From Bombilactobacillus folatiphilus (GTDB taxonomy: Bacteria > Bacillota > Bacilli > Lactobacillales > Lactobacillaceae): 64,000 bases of DNA. Every line of letters starts with the position of its first letter. The stretch's first letter is position 1. The stretch lies in NCBI RefSeq assembly GCF_023380265.1, contig NZ_CP093366.1, positions 620,001-684,000 of the forward strand, read 5' to 3'. Shown one piece after another: positions 57,347 through 64,000 of this stretch. The notes beneath the pieces are model-generated. The model did no database searches. It was not told where the DNA came from and saw only the letters and a list, made by a program, of their open reading frames with translations. The translations under genes were made by a program, and so were the position numbers.

Positions 57347-58009
57347 TTGACGCAATTTTACTTTGTTAGACACGGTAAAACCCAGTGGAATTTTGAAGGT
57401 CGCTATCAGGGATCTAATGGTGATTCACCGTTGCTGCCATCTAGTTATCGAGATATTGGTTTACTGGCTAATTATTTGACTGATCAAAAAATTGATCATA
57501 TTTATACGAGTCCGATTAAGCGAGCATACATAACAGCAAAAACTTTAGCTGATGATTTAGGTGGTGACATACCTATTTCAAAGATTTCTGCCTTACGGGA
57601 ATTTGATTTAGGCATTTTGGAAGGACAAAAATTTGTTCTTGCGGAAGAAAAATATCCCCAATTAATCTGGGCTTTTCGGCATGATCCTAGTCAATATAAT
57701 CCAGATATTATCCAAGGAGAAACGTTTGATCAAGTAATTCGGCGAACGAATGAATTTATTAAACAGTTGGCACAAGCTGATGATTCAGGCCAAAAAACAT
57801 ATTTAATTGTGAGTCATGGAGCTGCTTTAGTTGCCATGATTAAATCTTTATTAGGGGTTCCCTTGGCACAAATGCGCAAAGAAGGCGGAATGTCCAATAC
57901 GGGTTTGACAATTTTACAGACATCAAATCATGGTCAAACTTTCGAATTGTTAAAATGGAATGATACGAGTTATTTACGACGTAATTTAGATATAACGGAT
58001 ACAATTTAA
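57347..58009 (+). CDS. Histidine phosphatase family protein (phosphoglycerate mutase-like)
   Basis: A 220-residue branch 1 histidine phosphatase. The catalytic histidine is in YFVRHGKTQWN, followed by FEGRYQG, the arginine in SPIKRAYITAKTL, and the second histidine in LIVSHGAALVAM. The substrate cannot be told from the motifs. It is distinct from the glycolytic enzyme by length and lacks its typical insert. The TTG at 57347 follows GGAGTGAGG and is preferred to a GTG within that SD. Confidence 0.9.
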   Translation: MTQFYFVRHGKTQWNFEGRYQGSNGDSPLLPSSYRDIGLLANYLTDQKIDHIYTSPIKRAYITAKTLADDLGGDIPISKISALREFDLGILEGQKFVLAEEKYPQLIWAFRHDPSQYNPDIIQGETFDQVIRRTNEFIKQLAQADDSGQKTYLIVSHGAALVAMIKSLLGVPLAQMRKEGGMSNTGLTILQTSNHGQTFELLKWNDTSYLRRNLDITDTI

Positions 58010-58024
58010 GTATGGTAATTAATA

Positions 58025-58699
58025 ATGAATAAGCAAGCACAAAAATTATATCAATCAGGCCAAAAACAGGCAGCGGTTAAATTTTTAGCTCGAAAATTAC
58101 AAACGGATTTCGGTTATTTATCGTGGTTTATTCAATTAGCTGGCTACTTAGTTGCTGGCGGTGATTTAATTCAAGCTGAGGAATTATTGATTAAAGCAAA
58201 GCAGTTATTTCCTGATGCTCAAGCAATTGATTATAATTTAGCGGTTGTATATTTTCAGGCAGGTCAATGGGAAAAAGTAGTTGAGTTATTAAAATCAATC
58301 AATGATCCGGCTTTATTGAGTGATGCTTACTATTTGTTGGCGAAGACTTCGCAAAAACAACAGCAAATTCAGCAAGCTTTGGTCTTTGCTTTAACAGCAA
58401 TTGATTACGATTCGCGGTTAAATGATAATTTTTTATTGGCCGGAGATTTATTGCTGCAATTGCAGGATTTTTCAGAAGCGCAAGGATATTATCAAAATGC
58501 GATTAAACTGCAGCCATCAGCGGCAGGTTATTTTAAGTTGGGATTATGTGAAATGGTCACAGGAGATTTGACATTTCAGGATCATTTTCAAAAAGCGCGA
58601 CAGTTGGATGAAAGTTACGTAAATCAACATCAACAGCAATTAGCTGAAATTGAACGATATGTCCAGATGATGAAAGAAAAAGAGAATCCAGATGAGTGA
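58025..58699 (+). CDS. Tetratricopeptide repeat protein
   Basis: A 224-residue protein of helical repeats (for example AEELLIKAKQLFPDAQAIDYNLAVVYFQAGQWEKVVELL, read in parts, and FSEAQGYYQNAIKLQPSAAGYFKLGLCEM). TPR arrays mediate protein-protein contacts; the partner is unknown. There is no signal peptide. It overlaps recD2 by 8 bases, so the two are co-translated, a pairing seen in other Firmicutes. Confidence 0.88.
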   Translation: MNKQAQKLYQSGQKQAAVKFLARKLQTDFGYLSWFIQLAGYLVAGGDLIQAEELLIKAKQLFPDAQAIDYNLAVVYFQAGQWEKVVELLKSINDPALLSDAYYLLAKTSQKQQQIQQALVFALTAIDYDSRLNDNFLLAGDLLLQLQDFSEAQGYYQNAIKLQPSAAGYFKLGLCEMVTGDLTFQDHFQKARQLDESYVNQHQQQLAEIERYVQMMKEKENPDE

Positions 58700-61061
58700 T
58701 GAGTATCTAGTAGGCAAGATTCAAGCGGTATTTTTTGAAAAGCCAGAAGATTACTTCAAAATTATGCTCATTAAAGTACAAGAGACTTCGTTTACTTGGT
58801 CAGATGCGGAAATTGTAGTTACGGGAACTTTTGACGAATTAGATTCAGAGCAAAATTATCGATTTACAGGTCAATTGGTGGAACATCCCAAATATGGTCA
58901 GCAATTTAAATGTAGTCATTATCAAGTAGAGACACCGCTTGATCAGAAAGCTTTGGTTGCGTATTTTTCAAGTGAGCAGTTTCCAGGAATCGGTAAGAAA
59001 ACGGCTACCAAAATTGTGGATATCCTAGGCGAACAAGCAATCAATCTTTTGATTACACAACCAGCTGCTGTCAAAAAATTACCCTTGAGTACGACTAAAC
59101 AAAAGTTATTGCTTGAACAAGTACAGTCATCTTATCAATCACAGGAAATTATACTGCAATTAAATCAACTAGGTTTTGGTAATAAAATTGCCTTACGGAT
59201 TTATCATTATTATCATGAAAAGACATTAGAAGTTTTGCAGACGAATCCTTACCAATTGATTCAAGATGTGAAAGGAATTGGTTTTCGAAGAGCTGATCAG
59301 TTGGCACTCAATTTTGGTTTAGCGAGTGACTCACCTCAAAGGGCAGCAGCTGGTTTGTTGCATGTGTTGAGCATGCTCACTAATTCAACAGGTAATACGT
59401 ATTGTACAAAGGCTGATTTGTTCAATTATACTTTGAAATTATTGAATGTAGCTGATCAAGTAGTTACTACAGATGATTTAGAGCAAGCTTTAAAAAAATT
59501 GATAGCTGAGAATGAAATTGCGGTTGACCAAGATTGCTATTTTTTGCAAAAATTATATGAAAATGAATGGTCTATTGCCCGGCAGTTATCTTTAATTGAA
59601 ACTAGTTTTCAAAATGAGTTAATCAATCAATCACGAGTTGAGCAAGTGTTCAAGCAAATCGCTCAAAATTCGGCCATTACTTATGATCAAAACCAACTTT
59701 TGGCGATTCAACAAGGTTTGACACATTCAGTTCTTTTGTTAACTGGAGGTCCAGGAACTGGAAAAACAACCATTATTAATGGTTTAGTGAATGCTTTTGC
59801 AACTTTACATGAGTATTCATTGGATCCTGCTGATTATGAAGATACAGCTTTTCCAGTTGTATTGGCAGCACCCACGGGTAGAGCAGCCAAGCATTTGATG
59901 GAAAGTACCAATTTGCCAGCCAGTACAATTCATCGATTATTAGGTTTGACTGGTCAAGAAGAGGCGGAACCTTCAGAAACTAACGAAATTCAAGGCAAAA
60001 TTTTGATTGTGGATGAGGTCTCTATGGTTGATACTGCTTTATTTGATTTATTGCTCAAAGCAATTCCGGCGGGTATGCAATTAGTTTTGGTAGGTGATCA
60101 AGATCAATTACCTTCTGTGGGGCCAGGACAAGTTTTTCATGATTTAATTCAAAGTCAGGCTTTTTCCACAGTGAATTTAGAAAAAATTTATCGTCAAGAT
60201 CAAGATTCAACGATCGTTGATCTGGCGCGACAGATTAATCTTGGTGAAGTGAATACTAAATTGTTTCAAAATTTTGCGGACCGAAGTTTTTTTGATTGCA
60301 ATGCCAATCAGGTTTCGCATGTTCTCCAACAAATCGTAGTTAAAAGTCGGGATAAGGGTTTTTCGTTGAATGATATGCAAATTTTGGCTCCCATGTATCG
60401 TGGACCTGCTGGCATTGATCATTTGAATCAGTTAATGCAAGAGACCTTGAATCCGCTAACGCTTGAAACCAAGTCGGTCAAATTTGGTGATGTACAGTAC
60501 CGAATTGGTGATAAAGTTGTACAATTAGTTAACGATGTAGAAAAGAATGTTTTTAATGGCGAAACTGGCATTGTTGAAGGGATTACTTTGGCTAAAGATA
60601 ATCCGGATAAAAAGCAGGGTGATGTATTACACTTAGATTTTGATGGTCGGCAAATTGCGTATGCACGGGCAGACCTAAAAAATATTAGTTTGGCTTATTG
60701 CACTTCTATCCATAAGGCGCAAGGTAGTGAATTTCCATTAGTTATTTTAATTTTAGTGAAGCAACATGCGCGGATGCTAAAGCGCAACTTATTATATACT
60801 GCCATTACTCGTGCTAAATCAAAGTTGATTATGCTGGGGAATCATGAAGCATTTGAGCAAGCTGTGAGGGATGATTCCAGTCAACGACAAACGCGACTTC
60901 TGCAGCGGATTCAATCAACTTTTAAATTAGCAAAAAAGCCATTGGACCAGATTGATGATCATGATTTGGTACTTACTTTGAACAAAATTCAAACGCATCA
61001 AATTGATCCAATGATTGGTTTAGACGGAACAACGCCCTTTGATTTTATGGATATCAATTAA
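58692..61061 (+). CDS. recD2: RecD2 family SF1B DNA helicase
   Basis: RecD2 is a 5'-3' helicase acting in recombination and fork maintenance without RecBC. The 789-residue product has an N-terminal OB-like region, helix-hairpin-helix segments (FPGIGKKTATKI, VKGIGFRRADQLA), Walker A GGPGTGKTT near residue 353, motif II DEVSMVD, and the C-terminal YCTSIHKAQGSEFPLVIL with ITRAK. Its stop overlaps the convergent lipid-kinase gene by 4 bases. Confidence 0.95.
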   Translation: MSDEYLVGKIQAVFFEKPEDYFKIMLIKVQETSFTWSDAEIVVTGTFDELDSEQNYRFTGQLVEHPKYGQQFKCSHYQVETPLDQKALVAYFSSEQFPGIGKKTATKIVDILGEQAINLLITQPAAVKKLPLSTTKQKLLLEQVQSSYQSQEIILQLNQLGFGNKIALRIYHYYHEKTLEVLQTNPYQLIQDVKGIGFRRADQLALNFGLASDSPQRAAAGLLHVLSMLTNSTGNTYCTKADLFNYTLKLLNVADQVVTTDDLEQALKKLIAENEIAVDQDCYFLQKLYENEWSIARQLSLIETSFQNELINQSRVEQVFKQIAQNSAITYDQNQLLAIQQGLTHSVLLLTGGPGTGKTTIINGLVNAFATLHEYSLDPADYEDTAFPVVLAAPTGRAAKHLMESTNLPASTIHRLLGLTGQEEAEPSETNEIQGKILIVDEVSMVDTALFDLLLKAIPAGMQLVLVGDQDQLPSVGPGQVFHDLIQSQAFSTVNLEKIYRQDQDSTIVDLARQINLGEVNTKLFQNFADRSFFDCNANQVSHVLQQIVVKSRDKGFSLNDMQILAPMYRGPAGIDHLNQLMQETLNPLTLETKSVKFGDVQYRIGDKVVQLVNDVEKNVFNGETGIVEGITLAKDNPDKKQGDVLHLDFDGRQIAYARADLKNISLAYCTSIHKAQGSEFPLVILILVKQHARMLKRNLLYTAITRAKSKLIMLGNHEAFEQAVRDDSSQRQTRLLQRIQSTFKLAKKPLDQIDDHDLVLTLNKIQTHQIDPMIGLDGTTPFDFMDIN

Positions 61062-61987
61062 AACCAGAATTGCTGAGTGGCACAAGTGATTGTGAGGCTT
61101 AGTTGTTCTGAATTTAGTAATTCACCATCAATTTGCGTAAATTGAGAGTTAAGAATCTTAATTTGCGCTTTTTGAACGGAGTAGTAATGGACGGCAGGAT
61201 TTTGTAAATGATTTTTAGTAATGAAAACTTGTGCTATGAGTTTCCAAAGATCTTTCCAGTGATCTGCTTTGGCTACGGCTAAGTCTAAGCTGTTTTGGGC
61301 CAGATTGGCTGGGGGAATAAGAGGTACACCGCCACCAAAGTATGGTTGGTTAGCCAAGACACACAAAAAGATATTATTAAAATCGAAAGTTTTGTCGTTA
61401 ATTGTGATTTGAACGGAAAATTTGGGTTGGGTAAAAGCTTTGAACGCTTGGGAGACGTAAATCAATTTACTTAAATGTAATTTATTGAACCGCTTTTTCC
61501 ATGATGAATTCAAAGTTAATTGGATAATGTTGGCGTCAAAGCCAATTCCAAAATTATTAACAAAGTAATTAGTTTGTGTGGGAGTGTTGATTTGGCCAAT
61601 GTTAATAGTTCTTATTGTTGGATGGTGACATAAATGATTTAAGATTTGGTTTTCGTGATGCGCTCTTAGATTAATTGCCCGTGCAAAATCGTTGCCTGAA
61701 CCAGCAGGAAGATAGGCTAAGGGCGTTGTTGGATAATTAGAAGTTTGTACACCATTGACAGCTTGATTTAAGGTACCATCACCGCCAATAATTAATAAAA
61801 TTTGGTTTTCCTTTAAAGGGCGATTCACGATATTTTTGATTAAGTTTTTTGCACCTTGGTCGGGGGTAGAAAATATCTCAAAGGACTGTTGATGCTGCTT
61901 GAGATATTTGGTGGTGCGTTGAAGGCAATTTTTGGCATGACCGCTAGCAGCATGTAAATTAACTACAATGAAAAATTTAGCAACCAT
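61058..61987 (-). CDS. Diacylglycerol kinase-like lipid kinase (YegS/DgkB family)
   Basis: The family phosphorylates diacylglycerol or related lipids at the membrane, recycling lipid left by lipoteichoic acid synthesis. The 309-residue product has the ATP-binding GGDGTLNQAVNG near residue 68, PAGSGNDFARAI near residue 94 and the C-terminal IDGELL. The SD (AGGAAT) lies 14 bases ahead of the ATG, so the true start could differ slightly. It is downstream of rnjA on the same strand but separated from it by a terminator. Confidence 0.88.
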   Translation of the reverse strand: MVAKFFIVVNLHAASGHAKNCLQRTTKYLKQHQQSFEIFSTPDQGAKNLIKNIVNRPLKENQILLIIGGDGTLNQAVNGVQTSNYPTTPLAYLPAGSGNDFARAINLRAHHENQILNHLCHHPTIRTINIGQINTPTQTNYFVNNFGIGFDANIIQLTLNSSWKKRFNKLHLSKLIYVSQAFKAFTQPKFSVQITINDKTFDFNNIFLCVLANQPYFGGGVPLIPPANLAQNSLDLAVAKADHWKDLWKLIAQVFITKNHLQNPAVHYYSVQKAQIKILNSQFTQIDGELLNSEQLSLTITCATQQFWF

Positions 61988-62033
61988 AAAATAAATAAGT
62001 ATTCCTTTCGTGTAATGGAACGATAATCAGATA

Positions 62034-62064
62034 AAAAGCTGAGAAGTTTAACTTCTCAGCTTTT
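62034..62064 (-). terminator. rnjA terminator
   Basis: A perfect 14-bp stem (62034-62047 with 62051-62064) with a 3-base loop, followed on the minus strand by T residues. It lies 25 bases after the rnjA stop. Confidence 0.92.
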
Positions 62065-62088
62065 ATGAATCCAAATTAATCATAGTAC

Positions 62089-63777
62089 TTAAACTTGGGT
62101 GGAAATAATCATTGGCAAAATCACAGGGTGACGTTCGGTTCTGCGATACAAAAATTCTTGTAAATTATCAACAATGTCCTGTTTTAGAACGTCTTCTGCA
62201 ACTGCATCATCATTATCAAGATGAGTTTTAATAGTGTGAAAAATATGCTTCTGCGCTTGATTAATTAAATTACCAGATTCACGCATATACACAAAACCAC
62301 GAGATAAAATATCAGGTCCTGAAAGAACTAAGCCCTTTTTATAATCAATGGTTGCCACAACGATTACTAAACCCTCTTCAGATAACATTTGACGATCTTC
62401 AATGACTTCACTGCTAATGTCACCAATACCGTTACCATCGACATACACGTCACCGGCAGGAACATGTCCAGCCTTACGTGCCGAGTTTTGAGTTAAGGCT
62501 AAAACATCCCCATTTTCATAAATGAACGTGTTTTCTTTGGGAACACCACATAATTGTGCTAACTCAGTATGAATTTTTAACATTCGGTATTCACCGTGAA
62601 TGGGCATAAAATATTTGGGCTTAATTAAGCGTAACATCAATTTTTGTTCTTCTTGACCACCATGACCGGAAGCATGAATATTATTTACTTTACCGTGGAT
62701 AACATTCGCACCAGCTTCCTCTAAAGCATTGATCAGGTGATTAACGCTGACCGTATTACCGGGAATAGGGTTAGAGGAAAAAATTACCGTGTCATCAGGT
62801 TGAATCGAAATTTGACGATGGGTTCCGTTAGCAATCCGGCTTAAAGCAGCCATAGGCTCACCTTGGGAACCGGTACATAATAGCATGACTTTATTGGCAG
62901 GTAACTTGTTGATTTCAGAAGCATCTAGAATTTCACTATCTGGAATATCTAAATAGCCAAGTTCACGACCATTGACGATTGCTTGTTCCATGCTACGCCC
63001 AAAAACAGCGACTTTGCGTCCATTTTGAATAGCGGCATCGACTGCTTGGGAAACGCGGTACAAATTAGAGGCAAAAGTAGCGAAAATAATTCTTCCGTCA
63101 ATTCTTTCAACGATCTGATGAATTGTGTTACCAACGAAACGTTCAGATTTCGAAAAAGTAGGAATTTCTGCATTAGTACTATCAGATAATAATAACAAAA
63201 CACCATCAGTACCCAATTTTGCCATTTTTTGCAAATTAGGTCCAGGTTGATTCCCAACTGGCGTTAAATCAAACTTGTAATCACCAGTTTGGATAATAAC
63301 ACCTTGCGGTGTGTGAATAGCAATTCCTAATGTGTCAGGAATTGAATGTGTTGTTCGAAAGAATTCAACACTTAAATTATTAAATGTAACAACGTCACTT
63401 TCTTGCAAAACGTTCATTTTGGTTGATTCTAACAAACCATGTTCCTCTAATTTACCCTTAATTAAGGCCGTTGCTAATGGACCAGCGTAAATGGGAACAT
63501 TGGGTACCTTTTGTAGAAAATAGGGAATTCCACCAATATGATCTTCATGACCATGGGTAATAAAAAGTCCCTTTATTTTGTTTTGATGCTCTGCTAAGTA
63601 CTGATAATCTGAGATTACATAGTCAATTCCCAGTAGCTCATCTTCAGGAAATTTAATTCCTGCATCGACGATAACAATCTCATCTTGGTACTGAATCGCA
63701 TACATATTTTTACCGATTTCACCTAAACCACCAATGGCAAAAACGGCAACTTCGTCTTCTTTAATTTTCAAATCCAT
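62089..63777 (-). CDS. rnjA: Ribonuclease J1
   Basis: RNase J is a 5'-3' exonuclease and endonuclease for mRNA decay and rRNA processing. The 562-residue product has the metallo-beta-lactamase motif THGHEDHIGGIPY near residue 74, the beta-CASP domain (FGRSMEQAIVNGRELGYL) and HASGHGGQEEQKLM, plus the RNase J C-terminal domain. The ATG at 63777 gives MDLKIKEDEVAVFAIGGLGEIG. It starts 4 bases after the rpoY stop, the conserved rpoY-rnjA pair. Confidence 0.96.
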   Translation of the reverse strand: MDLKIKEDEVAVFAIGGLGEIGKNMYAIQYQDEIVIVDAGIKFPEDELLGIDYVISDYQYLAEHQNKIKGLFITHGHEDHIGGIPYFLQKVPNVPIYAGPLATALIKGKLEEHGLLESTKMNVLQESDVVTFNNLSVEFFRTTHSIPDTLGIAIHTPQGVIIQTGDYKFDLTPVGNQPGPNLQKMAKLGTDGVLLLLSDSTNAEIPTFSKSERFVGNTIHQIVERIDGRIIFATFASNLYRVSQAVDAAIQNGRKVAVFGRSMEQAIVNGRELGYLDIPDSEILDASEINKLPANKVMLLCTGSQGEPMAALSRIANGTHRQISIQPDDTVIFSSNPIPGNTVSVNHLINALEEAGANVIHGKVNNIHASGHGGQEEQKLMLRLIKPKYFMPIHGEYRMLKIHTELAQLCGVPKENTFIYENGDVLALTQNSARKAGHVPAGDVYVDGNGIGDISSEVIEDRQMLSEEGLVIVVATIDYKKGLVLSGPDILSRGFVYMRESGNLINQAQKHIFHTIKTHLDNDDAVAEDVLKQDIVDNLQEFLYRRTERHPVILPMIISTQV

Positions 63778-63781
63778 AGCG

Positions 63782-64000
63782 TTAAAGCTCCGCAAGATCT
63801 GTTAATTGAAAATTAGAACTTTTTTGCTCATATTCTAAATAATTACCAGTTAATTCTTCGATAGATTCAATATTGTAATCGGTTTTGTCTTCAATGACAG
63901 CTCGAATATCAATAGCCGATTCACCCTCAGTATATAAGGTCTCAGTTGTTTCCCGACGGGGATTTTGAACAGTGTTATCTTGGTATAATACTTTATAAAT
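63782..64000 (-). CDS. rpoY: DNA-directed RNA polymerase subunit epsilon (RpoY), 5' end cut
   Basis: RpoY is the small accessory subunit of Firmicute RNA polymerase (formerly DUF1447). The visible 72 residues begin IYKVLYQDNTVQNPRRETTETLY and end YLEYEQKSSNFQLTDLAEL, with ESIEELTGN between, matching the family along its whole length. Only the start codon, and perhaps nothing else, lies beyond the right edge. It is translated together with rnjA, whose start is 4 bases beyond its stop. Confidence 0.92.
   Translation of the reverse strand: MYKVLYQDNTVQNPRRETTETLYTEGESAIDIRAVIEDKTDYNIESIEELTGNYLEYEQKSSNFQLTDLAEL

Overview
The window is a stretch of core chromosome from an A+T-rich, low-G+C Gram-positive bacterium, most likely a member of the Lactobacillaceae. 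The evidence is the gene order tdk-prfA-prmC-sua5-upp-atpBEFHAGDC, T-box-controlled aminoacyl-tRNA synthetase genes, small Lactobacillales families (DUF1146, EpuA, DUF2969, DUF4044, DUF1831, DUF3290/DUF421), a PASTA-type PBP2x inside the dcw cluster, and frequent TTG/GTG starts behind strong Shine-Dalgarno (SD) sequences. The very low G+C recalls insect-associated lactobacilli such as Bombilactobacillus, but the sequence alone does not settle genus. No rRNA, tRNA, CRISPR array, insertion sequence, prophage or plasmid feature was recognised.

Layout. 1-1.65 kb (minus): the start of an NAD(P)-binding oxidoreductase behind a MerR-type promoter, then murT. 1.8-6 kb: tdk, prfA, prmC, sua5, upp. 6-12.5 kb: the complete F1Fo ATP synthase operon. 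12.6-15.9 kb: DUF1146, mbl, epuA, yidD, DUF2969, rodA (cell elongation). 15.9-18.9 kb (minus): a universal stress protein, a small membrane protein, rarA, and rpsD with an autoregulatory-type leader. 19-23.1 kb: ezrA and the nifS-thiI sulfur-transfer pair. 23.1-29.3 kb: T-box-valS, a ketopantoate reductase-like gene, folC, radC. 29.4-33.3 kb: mreBCD-minCD. 33.3-35.7 kb: T-box and a three-gene amino acid ABC transporter. 35.7-48.6 kb: the dcw division and wall cluster, rsmH through divIVA, with no mraZ. 48.6-51.9 kb: T-box-ileS and a cold-shock-like gene. 51.9-53 kb (minus): the DUF3290/DUF421 membrane pair. 53.1-61 kb: Nudix, small membrane protein, mtnN, iscS, DUF1831, mnmA, phosphatase, TPR protein, recD2. 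61-64 kb (minus): lipid kinase, rnjA, rpoY (5' end cut by the window edge).

How it fits together. Most of the window builds and divides the cell. Two MreB-type filaments (Mbl, MreB), MreCD and RodA drive elongation. MinCD, EzrA, FtsA, FtsZ, SepF, YlmH and DivIVA place and build the septum. RsmH to MurG, PBP2x and MurT make or modify peptidoglycan. Two cysteine desulfurases each sit beside a different tRNA-thiolation enzyme (ThiI, MnmA). Three T-box leaders tie valS, ileS and an amino acid transporter to tRNA charging.

No convincing new multi-gene system was found. The observations most worth a second look are regulatory or structural: the MerR-type promoter feeding a gene with no ordinary start codon; an ileS T-box whose invariant bulge is altered; a T-box transporter whose specifier and discriminator contacts disagree; a nine-G run inside ftsA; the absence of mraZ and of its operator repeats; a cold-shock-like protein with a degenerate RNP1; and radC with its start codon inside a predicted hairpin.
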